From: LMUY01 sp965199165
GTDB lineage: Bacteria > Pseudomonadota > Alphaproteobacteria > Acetobacterales > Acetobacteraceae
Reading direction: 5' to 3'
DNA: 64,000 nt
Assembly (NCBI GenBank): GCA_965199165.1
Contig: OZ240681.1
Span: 1,178,001 to 1,242,000 of the forward strand
The notes beneath the pieces were generated by a model. That model was not told the DNA's origin and ran no database searches. It saw only the letters and a program-made list of their open reading frames with translations. Shown piece by piece: positions 54,730 to 63,584 of the stretch. A program made the translations under genes and the position numbers. The stretch's first letter is position 1. Each line of letters opens with the position of its first letter.

Positions 54730-55571
54730 ACGGCTACAACTTCGCCTACTTGGACGAGCAGACGAAGCGGATGATCCGCCGCGCCATCCTCAAGGGGGTG
54801 GCGATCCCCGGGCACCAGATCCCGTTCGGCAGCCGGGAGATGCCGTTGCCCTACGGCTGGGGCACCGGCGGCATCCAGGTCACCGCCTCCGTGCTCGGCC
54901 GGTCCGACGTGCTGAAGGTGATCGACCAGGGCGCCGACGACACCACCAACGCCGTGTCCATCCGCGCCTTCTTCGCCCGCACCGCCGGGGTGCAGACCAC
55001 CACCCGCACGGAGGCCGCCACCGTGATCCAGACGCGCCATCGCGTGCCCGAGCAGCCGTTGGGGGAAGGCCAGATCCTGGTCTACCAGGTGCCGCAGCCG
55101 GAGCCGCTCTACGCGCTGGAGCCGAGCCGGGCGGAGACGCGGCGCATGCACGGGCTCGCCGAGTACGGGCTGATGCACGTCAAGCTCTACGAGGACATCG
55201 CGCGCTATGGCCATGTCTCCATCGCCTACAGCTACCCGGTGACGGTCAACGGGCGCTACCTGATGTCGCCCAGCCCGATCCCCGCCTTCGACAACCCCAA
55301 GCTCGACATGATGCCGGCGTTGCAGCTGTTCGGCGCCGGGCGGGAGAAGCGGATCTATGCCATTCCGCCCTACACCGCCGTCCGCTCGCTGGATTTCGAC
55401 GACCACCCGTTCCGCCTCACCCGCGCGCCGCATCGCTGCGCCCTGTGCGGCTCGGGCGACACCTACCTGGACGAGGTGGTGACGGACGACCGGGGCGGCC
55501 GCATGTTCGTCTGCTCCGACACCGATTGGTGCGAGCAGGCGCGGGACCGCCGGCAGGAGGCCGCGGAATGA
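54726..55571 (+). CDS. phnJ: C-P lyase radical SAM subunit PhnJ
   Basis: A 281-residue radical SAM enzyme that cleaves the carbon-phosphorus bond of ribosyl phosphonate phosphate, releasing the hydrocarbon. The four essential cysteines keep the exact PhnJ spacing: C238 and C241 (CALCG), C263 (FVCSD), C269 (DWC). The whole protein is close to well-studied PhnJ, so it should be active. It is coupled by ATGA overlaps to phnI and phnK. Confidence 0.96.
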   Translation: MNGYNFAYLDEQTKRMIRRAILKGVAIPGHQIPFGSREMPLPYGWGTGGIQVTASVLGRSDVLKVIDQGADDTTNAVSIRAFFARTAGVQTTTRTEAATVIQTRHRVPEQPLGEGQILVYQVPQPEPLYALEPSRAETRRMHGLAEYGLMHVKLYEDIARYGHVSIAYSYPVTVNGRYLMSPSPIPAFDNPKLDMMPALQLFGAGREKRIYAIPPYTAVRSLDFDDHPFRLTRAPHRCALCGSGDTYLDEVVTDDRGGRMFVCSDTDWCEQARDRRQEAAE

Positions 55572-56335
55572 AGCTGCTCTCCGCCCGCGGGCTCGATCTA
55601 CGGTTCGGCGCCATCCCCGCGCTGGACGGCGTGGACGCCGACCTCTGGCCCGGCGAGGTGCTGGCGATCGTGGGCGAGTCCGGCTCCGGCAAGACGACGC
55701 TGCTCCACGTGCTGTCCGGCGCCATGCGGCCCGACCGCGGCACCGTCACCTACACGGACCCGGCGGGCACGGCGCACGAGCTAGACGCCATGCCGCCGCC
55801 GATGCTGCGGGCGCTGCACCGCTCCGACTGGGGGTTCGTGCGGCAGGACCCGCGGACCGCGCTGCGCATGGGCGTCACCGCCGGGGGCAACGTGGGGGAG
55901 CGGCTGATGGCGTCCGGCATCCGGCATTACGGCGACATCCGCGCCACCGCAATCGACTGGCTGCGGCAGGTGGAGATCGACGCCGACCGGGTGGACGACC
56001 TGCCGCGCACCTTTTCCGGCGGCATGCTGCAACGGCTGCAGATCGCGCGCACGCTCGTCACCCACCCCCGGCTGGTCTTCATGGACGAGCCGACCGGCGG
56101 GTTGGACGTGTCCGTGCAGGCGCGGCTGCTGGACCTGATCCGCGGGCTGGTCGCCCGGCTGGGGATCGCCGTAGTGCTGGTGACGCATGACATCGCCGTG
56201 GCGCGGCTGCTGGCCGGACGCATCATGGTCATGCAGCGCGGCCGGGTGGTGGAGGCCGGGCTGACCGACCAGGTGCTGGACGACCCGCAGCATGCCTACA
56301 CCCAGCTGCTGGTCAGCTCGGTGCTCCAGGCGTGA
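55568..56335 (+). CDS. phnK: C-P lyase ATPase PhnK
   Basis: A 255-residue ABC-type ATPase bound to the C-P lyase core rather than to a membrane permease. Walker A is GESGSGKTT, the signature is FSGGMLQRLQIARTL, Walker B is LVFMDEPTGGLDV. It follows phnJ with a 4-base overlap and overlaps phnL likewise. Confidence 0.93.
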   Translation: MKLLSARGLDLRFGAIPALDGVDADLWPGEVLAIVGESGSGKTTLLHVLSGAMRPDRGTVTYTDPAGTAHELDAMPPPMLRALHRSDWGFVRQDPRTALRMGVTAGGNVGERLMASGIRHYGDIRATAIDWLRQVEIDADRVDDLPRTFSGGMLQRLQIARTLVTHPRLVFMDEPTGGLDVSVQARLLDLIRGLVARLGIAVVLVTHDIAVARLLAGRIMVMQRGRVVEAGLTDQVLDDPQHAYTQLLVSSVLQA

Positions 56336-56997
56336 CCGCCTGCGTGCTGCGGACCGAAGGACTGGCCAAGCGTTTCACCCTCCACCTCCAGGGCGGGATC
56401 GAGCTTGCGGTGCTGCACGGCGTGGGGCTGACGCTGAACGAGGGCGAGTGTGTCGCGCTGCACGGGCCGTCCGGGGCGGGCAAGTCCACGCTGATGCGCA
56501 GCATCTACGCCAACTACCGCGCCAGCGCCGGGCGCATCCTGGTGCGGCACGACGGCGCAATGGTCGACATGGCCGCGGCGGATCCGCGCACGGTGCTGGA
56601 GGTGCGGCGCCGCACGCTGGGCTACGTCAGCCAGTTCCTGCGCGTGGTGCCGCGGGTGTCCGCGCTGGGCGTGGTGGCGGAGGCGGTGCCGTCCGGCGAC
56701 GTGGCGACCGCCCGGGCGCTGCTGACCCGGTTCAACCTGCCGGAGCGGCTGCACGGCCTGCCGCCCGCCACCTTCTCCGGCGGCGAGCAGCAGCGGGTGA
56801 ACCTGGCGCGCGGCTTCGCGGGAGGGCACCCGATCCTGCTGCTGGACGAACCGACCGCGTCGCTTGACGCCGCGAACCGGGACATCGTCATCGGCGTGAT
56901 CCAGGCGGCCAAGGCGCAGGGCGCCGCCATCCTCGGCATCTTCCACGACGCCGAAGTGCGCGAGGCGGTGGCCGACCGGCTGTTCGACGTGATTTAA
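56332..56997 (+). CDS. phnL: C-P lyase ATPase PhnL
   Basis: A 221-residue ABC-type ATPase, partner of PhnK. Walker A is GPSGAGKST, SQFLRVVPRVSAL is a PhnL marker, the signature is FSGGEQQRVNLARGF and Walker B is ILLLDEPTASLDA. The GTG start overlaps the phnK stop. The operon ends here: no phnM or phnN follows, so the hydrolase and kinase needed to finish the pathway must lie elsewhere. Confidence 0.93.
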   Translation: MTACVLRTEGLAKRFTLHLQGGIELAVLHGVGLTLNEGECVALHGPSGAGKSTLMRSIYANYRASAGRILVRHDGAMVDMAAADPRTVLEVRRRTLGYVSQFLRVVPRVSALGVVAEAVPSGDVATARALLTRFNLPERLHGLPPATFSGGEQQRVNLARGFAGGHPILLLDEPTASLDAANRDIVIGVIQAAKAQGAAILGIFHDAEVREAVADRLFDVI

Positions 56998-57016
56998 CGC
57001 GGCTGGGCTTACGCCT

Positions 57017-57035
57017 GGTGGGCTGGAAGCCCACC
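57017..57035. terminator. Hairpin between convergent phnL and the helicase gene
   Basis: GGTGGGCT-GGA-AGCCCACC is a perfect 8-bp stem with a 3-base loop between two convergent stops. It has no T-run on either side, so it may be an mRNA 3'-end stabiliser or a Rho-assisted site rather than a true intrinsic terminator. Confidence 0.45.
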
Positions 57036-57057
57036 TACGGAGCCGGGCGGGCGGGCG

Positions 57058-60000
57058 TCAGGCCGCCCGGCGCTGGGTCTCCGAGGCGAGCAGGAATTCC
57101 AGATCGTCCGAGTCCAGGCCGGATGCCTCCACCTCCGTGTCGAACGCCAGGTTGGCCAGCTCCGCCTTGCGTTCCTGCAGCTGGATGATCCGCTCCTCCA
57201 CCGTGTCGGCGGCGATCAGCTTGTAGACGAAGACCGAGCGCTTCTGGCCGATGCGGTGCGCACGGTCGGATGCCTGGTCTTCGACCGCCGGGTTCCACCA
57301 GGGATCGTAGTGGATCACGGTGTCCGCCGCCGTCAGGTTCAGGCCGCGGCCGCCCGCCTTCAGGCTGATCAGGAACAGCGGGACCTCTTCGGCCTGGAAC
57401 GCCCGCACCGGCTCCGCCCGGTCGCGGGTGTCGCCGCGCAGCTCCACGAACTTATGCCCGGCCTCTACCAGCCGCGGCTTGATCAGGTCCAGCATGGAGG
57501 TGAACTGGCTGAACAGCAGGATGCGCCGACCCTCGGGCAGCATGCCGCCGATCATCTCCAGCAGCGTGTCCAGCTTGGCGGAACCCGCCTCGCTCGGCCC
57601 GGCGGCCAGCTTCACCAGCCGCGGGTCGCAGCAGGCCTGCCGCAGCTTCAACAGCGCGTTCAGCACCACGAAGCGGCCCTGGTTCGGCCCCAGCTCCGCC
57701 AGCTGGTCGCGCACCGTGTCGTGCAGCGTCGCACGGATGGTGTCGTAGAACTCCCGCTGCTCGGCGCCCAGGGTGATGTGGCGCAGGATCGTCTCCTTCG
57801 GCGGCAGCTCGGAGGCGACCTCCGCCTTGGTGCGGCGCAGGATGAACGGCCGGATGCGGCGGCTGAGCTGGTTGCGGCGCAGTGGATCGCCTTCCTTCTC
57901 GATGGGCGAGCGGAAGCGCTTGCCGAAGGAACGGCGGTCGCCCAGCAGCCCGGGCTGCAGGAAGGCGAACTGGGACCACAACTCGTCCAGGTTGTTCTCG
58001 ATCGGCGTGCCGGACAGGCAGATGCGGTGGCGCGCTTCCAACTGGCAGACGGCGCGGGTGGCCTTGGCCTCCGGGCTCTTGATCGCCTGCGCCTCGTCCA
58101 GCACCACGATGTGCCACGCGATCTCCTTCATCGCCTCCGCATCGCGCGCCAGCACGGCGTAGGTGGTGATGACGACGGACACGCCCTCCAGCTTGCCGCG
58201 ACGTGCCTCGCGGCCTTGGCCATGCAGCACCTCCACCAGGAGGTTGGGCGCGAATCGCGCCAGCTCGGCCTGCCAGTTGGCGACCAGGCTGGTCGGCAGG
58301 ACCACCAGCACCGGGCGGTCCAGGCGGCCGGCGGCGTGCTCGGCGGCGATGTGGGCGATGGTCTGTGCGGTCTTGCCCAGACCCATCTCGTCCGCCAGGA
58401 AGCCGCCGAGGCCATGCTCGCGCAGGTGTTGCAGCCAGTTCAGCCCGTGCTGCTGGTAGGGGCGCAGCGTCGCGGTGAACCCTTGGGGGATCGGCACCTC
58501 CGCCATGTCGGGCAGCTCGCGGAACCGCTCCACGGTCGCGGCCACGTCCGCCGCGGCCTGCCAGCGCGTGGTCAGCAATTCCTCCAGGTCCAGCACGGCG
58601 GCGGCCTCGCCATCCGGCAGCACCAGGGCGGAGTCGGTGCGGTTGGCCGCGGCCTCCACCAGGTCGCCCACCACGGCCAGCAGCTTGCGCACCCGGTCCG
58701 CCGGCAGGCGCACCACGCGGCCGTCCTCCAGGCTGGTGACGAGTTCGTCGCCCACCGTGCGCATGGCCTCCGGGCCGCGCTCCAGCAGCCGCACCAGGAT
58801 CGGCAGCAGCGGCACGCGCACGCCGTCGACCTCGATGCCGAGGTCGAGCGAGAAGCTGCCGCGCTCCGCATCGCTGACCCGCGCGTCGAACCCGCCCACC
58901 ACCTTGGCCACGCGCGGGCCGAACCCGGCGTCGACGATGACCGTCCAGCCCCCCTGCTGCAGCGCCGGCACCCGCTCCAGCAGGAAGCGATGCCACTGCT
59001 CCGCCGCGTCGGCGCCGCGCAGGACGTGGACCCGGCGGCCCTTGCCGGTGCTGCCGTCGGACACGCGCAGCTGGACGAAGCCGTACTCGGCCAGGATCTG
59101 CGCCGACTTCTCCTCTTCCTCCGGATCGCGGCGGACGAACTCGGTGCCCTTCGACCCGGCGACGCGGACAAACTGCCGCCCGTCATCCCCCTCCGCCAGG
59201 CCGCTGCCGCCATGCTCGCCCGCGTAGTCGAAGTCCAGCGTCAGCGTGTCGAGCAGGGTGAGCACGCCGGCCTCGTCCGGCCCATAGCGCTTGCGCAGGC
59301 GCAGCACGGGGGTGGCGCTGCGGCGCACGATGACGTGGTCGCTCTGCAATGCCGGCAGCGGGATCGGCTCCCGCCTGCGGCCACGGGCGGGCTTGGCCGC
59401 CGGCTTGGCCACCGGGTTGAACCGGGCCTGGCCGGTCGCCCCGGTGCTGGCGTCCACGTACCAACTGCCTTCCTGCCCCAGGAGCACGGAGGAGCGCGGC
59501 GGCAGCGACGGTGGGACGCCGGCCTCGAAGGAGCGCGGCGGCCCGGGCCGCATCAGGCGGCCCGTGGCGGCCCATCGCGCCTGGCCGGATTGCAGCAGCG
59601 CCGCAACGAGCGGCCCCAAAGCCTCGGGCGCGACCTCGGTCCGGGCGCCCTCCAGCAACGCCGCGACCGCCTTCGCCTCCAGCGAAGCTGCCGGGTCGGC
59701 TGCGATGCGTGCCGGGGTCGTGCCTTCCAGGCGCCGGGTCTGCTCGTCCAGCAGGACGGTGGAGACGATGCAGGCGAGCGGGGGGCTTGCCGCGCCCACG
59801 TCGAACAGCAGCCGCTTCGGGGCCGGTGCCTCGGCGCCCGCCGCGTCCAACGGCGCCGCGGGCATGGGCCGGCGCAGGGCGGGGAACCGGTCGAGCCCGG
59901 CCAGCCCGGCCGCCGCGACATGCGCGCAGGCCTGCTGGCCGCAGGAGCAGCGCGTGCTGAACCCCACCTCGCTGCCGTGGCGCGCCGGGGTGAGCGTCGC

Positions 60001-60156
60001 CTTGCGGCGTTGCCCGGCGTCGGCCACGGCGGCGGTGATCGAGTCGCCGGCCAACGCCACCTCGACGGCGCCCAGCAGGACGAGGCTGCGGCCCCGCGTC
60101 AGCGTTCGGGGTTCGAACAGGGCACGGAGGTCGTCGGCGGAATAAGGCGTCGGCAT
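57058..60156 (-). CDS. SWIM zinc-finger SNF2-family helicase
   Basis: A 1032-residue protein. An N-terminal SWIM zinc finger (CSCGQQACAHV near residue 73) is followed by a long variable region and a SNF2 ATPase: LRPYQQHGLNWLQHL near 560, DEMGLGKT (Walker A), VVLDEAQAIK (DEAQ box), CLSGTPIENNLDELW, and the C-terminal helicase lobe with LISLKAGGRGLNLTAADTVI and SDRAHRIGQ. Such proteins remodel protein-DNA complexes, possibly during transcription or repair; the role here is unknown. ATG 60156 fits the family start (MPTPYSADDLRALF). Confidence 0.92.
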   Translation of the reverse strand: MPTPYSADDLRALFEPRTLTRGRSLVLLGAVEVALAGDSITAAVADAGQRRKATLTPARHGSEVGFSTRCSCGQQACAHVAAAGLAGLDRFPALRRPMPAAPLDAAGAEAPAPKRLLFDVGAASPPLACIVSTVLLDEQTRRLEGTTPARIAADPAASLEAKAVAALLEGARTEVAPEALGPLVAALLQSGQARWAATGRLMRPGPPRSFEAGVPPSLPPRSSVLLGQEGSWYVDASTGATGQARFNPVAKPAAKPARGRRREPIPLPALQSDHVIVRRSATPVLRLRKRYGPDEAGVLTLLDTLTLDFDYAGEHGGSGLAEGDDGRQFVRVAGSKGTEFVRRDPEEEEKSAQILAEYGFVQLRVSDGSTGKGRRVHVLRGADAAEQWHRFLLERVPALQQGGWTVIVDAGFGPRVAKVVGGFDARVSDAERGSFSLDLGIEVDGVRVPLLPILVRLLERGPEAMRTVGDELVTSLEDGRVVRLPADRVRKLLAVVGDLVEAAANRTDSALVLPDGEAAAVLDLEELLTTRWQAAADVAATVERFRELPDMAEVPIPQGFTATLRPYQQHGLNWLQHLREHGLGGFLADEMGLGKTAQTIAHIAAEHAAGRLDRPVLVVLPTSLVANWQAELARFAPNLLVEVLHGQGREARRGKLEGVSVVITTYAVLARDAEAMKEIAWHIVVLDEAQAIKSPEAKATRAVCQLEARHRICLSGTPIENNLDELWSQFAFLQPGLLGDRRSFGKRFRSPIEKEGDPLRRNQLSRRIRPFILRRTKAEVASELPPKETILRHITLGAEQREFYDTIRATLHDTVRDQLAELGPNQGRFVVLNALLKLRQACCDPRLVKLAAGPSEAGSAKLDTLLEMIGGMLPEGRRILLFSQFTSMLDLIKPRLVEAGHKFVELRGDTRDRAEPVRAFQAEEVPLFLISLKAGGRGLNLTAADTVIHYDPWWNPAVEDQASDRAHRIGQKRSVFVYKLIAADTVEERIIQLQERKAELANLAFDTEVEASGLDSDDLEFLLASETQRRAA

Positions 60157-60320
60157 GCAGTGCGGGACCTTGGTGGTTGGGCGGAGCTGCCCCGAGGCGG
60201 GCCGGCGTCGCCGCCGGGCGCGGTAGTATAGCATCTGTGGCGTGCGACGCACCCCCGTTGCGCGCGCCCGACGCGAGGGCAGGGTTGCGGCCACCGGTCC
60301 CCGCCGTGCTAAACCCGGGT

Positions 60321-60833
60321 ATGGACAGGCAAGTCGTTGCAGGTGCGGGCGTCGCCCTGCCGGAAAAGCTGATCGATGCGGCGACGTTCCGCGCCTGCAT
60401 GCGCCAGGTGCCGGGCGCGGTCACGGTGGTCACCACCGTGCACGAGGGCACCCGCGGCGGGCTGACGGCGACCGCGGTCTGCTCCGTCAGCGCCGACCCG
60501 CCGCAGATGCTGGTCTGCGTCAACCGGTCCAGCAGTGCGGAAGCGGTCATCGTCGCCGCCGGGCGGTTCGGCGTCAGCTTCCTGTCGCACGATCAGGAGC
60601 CGGTGGCCAACGCCTTCGCCGCGTCGCTGGACGACCGTTTCGACCACGCGGTGTGGACCGAGTTGGCATCCGGCGTGCCGTTGCTGGAGAACGCTGCCGC
60701 CGCGTTCGACTGCGTGGTGGTGCAGATGGTGCAGGCCGGCACCCACACCATCTTCATCGGCGCGATCGTCGCCGCCGTGGCGCGTGAGGTCCCGAACCTG
60801 ATGTACAAGGCGGGCGCGTACGGCGCCATCTGA
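60321..60833 (+). CDS. Flavin reductase domain protein
   Basis: A 170-residue FMN-binding split-barrel protein of the HpaC/flavin reductase group. FRACMRQVPGAVTVVTTV near residue 29 and GLTATAVCSVSADPPQMLVCVNRSS near 53 are characteristic, and GVSFLSHDQEPVANAFA follows. It would supply reduced flavin to a partner monooxygenase, but none is adjacent. It is divergent from the helicase gene. Confidence 0.88.
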   Translation: MDRQVVAGAGVALPEKLIDAATFRACMRQVPGAVTVVTTVHEGTRGGLTATAVCSVSADPPQMLVCVNRSSSAEAVIVAAGRFGVSFLSHDQEPVANAFAASLDDRFDHAVWTELASGVPLLENAAAAFDCVVVQMVQAGTHTIFIGAIVAAVAREVPNLMYKAGAYGAI

Positions 60834-60896
60834 AATGGCCCAGGTCGGCTGGGTCAGGGTCCAGCGTGTGATTTGGCGCAGCAGGCCCTCACCCAA

Positions 60897-60922
60897 CCCT
60901 CTCCCAAAGGGAGAGGGCTTTT
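60897..60922 (+). terminator. Repeat-derived terminator-like hairpin after the flavin reductase gene
   Basis: CCCTCTCCC-AAA-GGGAGAGGG forms a 9-bp stem followed by CTTTT. It belongs to the same palindromic repeat family (with adjacent GGCCCTCACCC at 60884) seen at three other loci, here placed between convergent genes. Confidence 0.65.
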
Positions 60923-60943
60923 AGAAGAGGGGCTGGGCCGGGG

Positions 60944-61543
60944 TCAGGCGGCCTGGAAGCTGCCCTCCAGGACGATCTGCGCCAGCGGCATCCGGTCGCT
61001 CGGCGCTTCGCGTGCCGCCATCGCTTCCGGCAGCGTGGCCTTGTCACCGATCCGGCCGACCGCGATCATCTGCTCCACCCGGTAACCCTCCGGGACGTTC
61101 AACTCCGCGAAAGCCTGCTCCTTGTCGAAGCCGACCATCCCATGGGTGCTCCAGCCGGAGATGGTGGCCTGCAGCGCCATGCTCGCCCACGCCGCGCCGG
61201 CGTCCATCGAGTGGCTGTGCGACGGCACCGGCTTGTCCTGGCCCGGCGGCAGCATGAGCGAGTTGGACACGAGCACGACCAAGGCCGACGCCGTCTTCGC
61301 CCAGCTCTGGTTGAACGGGACCAGTAGGGCGAGGAACTTGTCGAAATTCGGCGTCCCCTTGCGCGCGTAGACGAAGCGCCAGGGCTGCGAGTTGTAGGAG
61401 GACGGCGCCCAGCGCGCTGCCTCGAACAGCGTCATCAGCTCCGCCTCGCTGATCTCTTCGCCCGTGAAGGCGCGGGGCGACCAGCGCTCCAGGAACAGCT
61501 TGTCGATCGGGTGGTCGGAATGCCGATTGGGGGCGTCAGTCAC
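60944..61543 (-). CDS. Nitroreductase family protein
   Basis: A 199-residue FMN-dependent NAD(P)H oxidoreductase. RWSPRAFTGEEISEAELMTLFEAARWAPSSYNSQPWRFVYA near residue 20 is the classic FMN-binding opening, and VGRIGDKATLPEAM near 168 the C-terminal FMN contact. GTG 61543 is preceded by GAAGGAG at good spacing; upstream in-frame starts would run into the flagellin control region. Natural substrates of this group are often quinones or nitro compounds. Confidence 0.9.
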   Translation of the reverse strand: MTDAPNRHSDHPIDKLFLERWSPRAFTGEEISEAELMTLFEAARWAPSSYNSQPWRFVYARKGTPNFDKFLALLVPFNQSWAKTASALVVLVSNSLMLPPGQDKPVPSHSHSMDAGAAWASMALQATISGWSTHGMVGFDKEQAFAELNVPEGYRVEQMIAVGRIGDKATLPEAMAAREAPSDRMPLAQIVLEGSFQAA

Positions 61544-61620
61544 GGAAGGCTCCTTCGTTGAAACCGCGATGGTTCTATCAGCGACGCGGCAACCTGTCTC
61601 CCCAGGCCTGCTCGTGCGAT

Positions 61621-61648
61621 TAAACTTTCGTTCACATGCGTTTGATAC
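61621..61648 (+). promoter_or_regulatory. Possible sigma-28-type flagellin promoter
   Basis: TAAA, a 16-base spacer and a box ending in GATA resemble the flagellar sigma-28 pattern (TAAA...CCGATAA), about 50 bases before the flagellin ATG. The match is partial. Confidence 0.35.
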
Positions 61649-61697
61649 CTTCACGTCGTCCGCAGAATGGCGGGCAGCTAGAAGCGGGTAAAACACC

Positions 61698-62597
61698 ATG
61701 TCGGTTGGGTCGATCAACACCAACAACGCTGCCTATGTCGCACTCCAGTCGCTGAACAGCACCAGTTCCGCGCTGCAGACCGCGCAGAAGGAGATCTCCA
61801 CCGGCTACCGGGTCAACGACGCCACGGATGACGGCGGCGCGTTCGCGGTGGCGCAGAAGGTGCGGTCCGACGTCGGTGCACTGACCAGCGTCAACCAGCA
61901 GCTCGGCAGCGCCAAGGGGCTGGTGACGACGGCGCTGACCTCGCTGACCAGCATCTCCGACGCGGTGAGTTCGGCCAAGGCGCTGCTGGTCAAGATCAGC
62001 GACCAGAGCATCTCCGACGACCAGCGCAGCCAGTACATCACCTCGTATACCGAGCTGGTGAAGACCGTCGCCGATGACGTCGACAACTCCACGTATAACG
62101 GGCAGACCCTGCTCGGCTCGGCATCCGGCTCGGTCGCCGCCACCAGCAAATCGGTGATCAACAACGAGGCGGGCGCGACGGCGACGTTGAACGCCGAAGA
62201 CGTCAGCACCTTGCCGAACACGCTGGCCAACCTCATCGGCTACTCGTTCACGCGGGACGCTGCGGGTACGGACACCATCACTTCCGTCTCGACCAGCGTC
62301 GCGCAGACGACGGCGCTCGCGGCACTCCAGATCGGCGGTACGTTCGACGCGGCACAGACCGGGGTGAACAACCAGCTGAACCAAGCCGGCTCGGACTCGA
62401 ACTACCTCGATGCGCAGATCACCTTCAACAGCAATAAGATCGACAGCCTGAACTCCGGCCTCGGCGCGTTGGTCGACGCCGACCTGTCGAAGGAATCAGC
62501 AGTGCTGCAATCCTTGCAGATCAAGCAGCAGCTCGGCACCCAGGCCCTGTCGATCGCCAACCAATCGCCGCAGTCGCTGCTCAGCCTGTTCAAGTAA
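61698..62597 (+). CDS. Flagellin
   Basis: A 299-residue flagellin. The N-terminal D0/D1 region (SINTNNAAYVALQSLNSTSSALQTAQKEISTGYRVND) and C-terminal helix (LGTQALSIANQSPQSLLSLFK) are intact; the variable centre is short and contains many Ser/Thr and Ala. The size is typical of small alphaproteobacterial flagellins. No other flagellar gene lies in the window, so it is an isolated locus, possibly one of several flagellin genes. Confidence 0.93.
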   Translation: MSVGSINTNNAAYVALQSLNSTSSALQTAQKEISTGYRVNDATDDGGAFAVAQKVRSDVGALTSVNQQLGSAKGLVTTALTSLTSISDAVSSAKALLVKISDQSISDDQRSQYITSYTELVKTVADDVDNSTYNGQTLLGSASGSVAATSKSVINNEAGATATLNAEDVSTLPNTLANLIGYSFTRDAAGTDTITSVSTSVAQTTALAALQIGGTFDAAQTGVNNQLNQAGSDSNYLDAQITFNSNKIDSLNSGLGALVDADLSKESAVLQSLQIKQQLGTQALSIANQSPQSLLSLFK

Positions 62598-62682
62598 CGC
62601 CGGCCGCATAGGACGGCGCTGGGCTGACGCTCTGCTGCGGAGGGATGTGGCGCTGGGCGACTAGGCGGATTATGCTCGGGGC

Positions 62683-63054
62683 GTGGCCGAGCAAAAGACG
62701 ACAATCATCCTCATGGAAGATGACGCGACCTTCCGCGGGCTGGTTGCCGATGGCCTGAAAGATGCGGGCTACCCCGTCGTGGAGGCGGCCACCGGCGCGC
62801 AAACCAGGGACGCATTGGCCGCCGCGAACGGCCCCGCCATCCTGGTCGCCGATCGCTCGGTGGAAAAGGACGGGCCCAACGGCTTCCAAGTCGCGTCCGG
62901 ACTGCTGGACGTCTACCCCGACCTCCGCGTCATCTACATGTCCGGGACACACATCGCCGTCCGCCGCCGACCACTGGGTCCGCGGGAACGCGCGATGCTG
63001 AAGCCGTTCGCCATATCGCAACTGCTGGCCACGCTCCGCGACCTCGGCAGCTAA
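62683..63054 (+). CDS. Single-domain response regulator
   Basis: A 123-residue CheY-like receiver with no output domain. The acidic pocket is at E12-D13-D14 (MEDDATFRGL), the phosphoacceptor Asp57 lies in ILVADRS, S87 is the switch residue and Lys107 is in MLKPF. GTG 62683 is the start. No histidine kinase is adjacent. It follows the flagellin gene, so a motility link is possible but not shown. Confidence 0.87.
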   Translation: MAEQKTTIILMEDDATFRGLVADGLKDAGYPVVEAATGAQTRDALAAANGPAILVADRSVEKDGPNGFQVASGLLDVYPDLRVIYMSGTHIAVRRRPLGPRERAMLKPFAISQLLATLRDLGS

Positions 63055-63077
63055 GCGATAAGACCATCCTGTGGGGC

Positions 63078-63509
63078 TCAGCCGCGCATGCGCGTCATGT
63101 CGAGCAGGACGCTGGCCTCCAGCTCCTTGGCCTCCAGCCGGTGCTTCACGAGGTCACCGAGGCTGATGAGCCCGACCAGTTCGTCGCCCACCAGGATGGG
63201 CAAGTGCCGGATGCGGCGATGCGTCATCAACGCCAGCGCGTGGTCGATCGTGTCCGTCGGGCTGCCGCTCACCACGGGCGAGGTCATCACCTCCCGCACC
63301 TGGAGGTCATAGGCGGCCGCCCCGCTCTTCGCCAATCGGTTGACGAGGTCGCGTTCGGAGAAGATGCCGACGGGCTTGAGCTGGCTTTCCACCACCAGGG
63401 CGCCGATCCGGTGCTCGGCCAGCCGCTCGACCGCGTCCTTTACCGTCTGGTCCGGGCGGATCGTGACGACCTTGCGACCCTTGGTGTGCAGCACGTCGGA
63501 GATGAGCAT
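63078..63509 (-). CDS. CBS-pair domain protein
   Basis: A 143-residue protein consisting of two CBS motifs. The first runs from about residue 14 (VVTIRPDQTVKDAVERLAEHRIGALVV), the second from about 75 (VVSGSPTDTIDHALALMTHRRIRHLPIL). CBS pairs bind adenosine nucleotides and act as energy sensors. There is no attached catalytic domain, so the partner is unknown. It converges on the response-regulator gene. Confidence 0.88.
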   Translation of the reverse strand: MLISDVLHTKGRKVVTIRPDQTVKDAVERLAEHRIGALVVESQLKPVGIFSERDLVNRLAKSGAAAYDLQVREVMTSPVVSGSPTDTIDHALALMTHRRIRHLPILVGDELVGLISLGDLVKHRLEAKELEASVLLDMTRMRG

Positions 63510-63584
63510 GGCTTGGTCCTGCTGTCGTTTGGTCTGCCTTCACCATGTTGGCAGGGCACACCGCGGCTCAAAGTTAAGTCGGTG

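Noticed and set aside
57017..57035. A strong intrinsic terminator for phnL
   Set aside because: The hairpin is perfect but lacks a T-run on both sides, so it is listed only as a low-confidence hairpin.
60225..60254. A reverse-strand promoter for the SNF2 gene based on TATACT
   Set aside because: The -10 is good but no acceptable -35 is found at 16-18 bases, so it is not reported as a feature.
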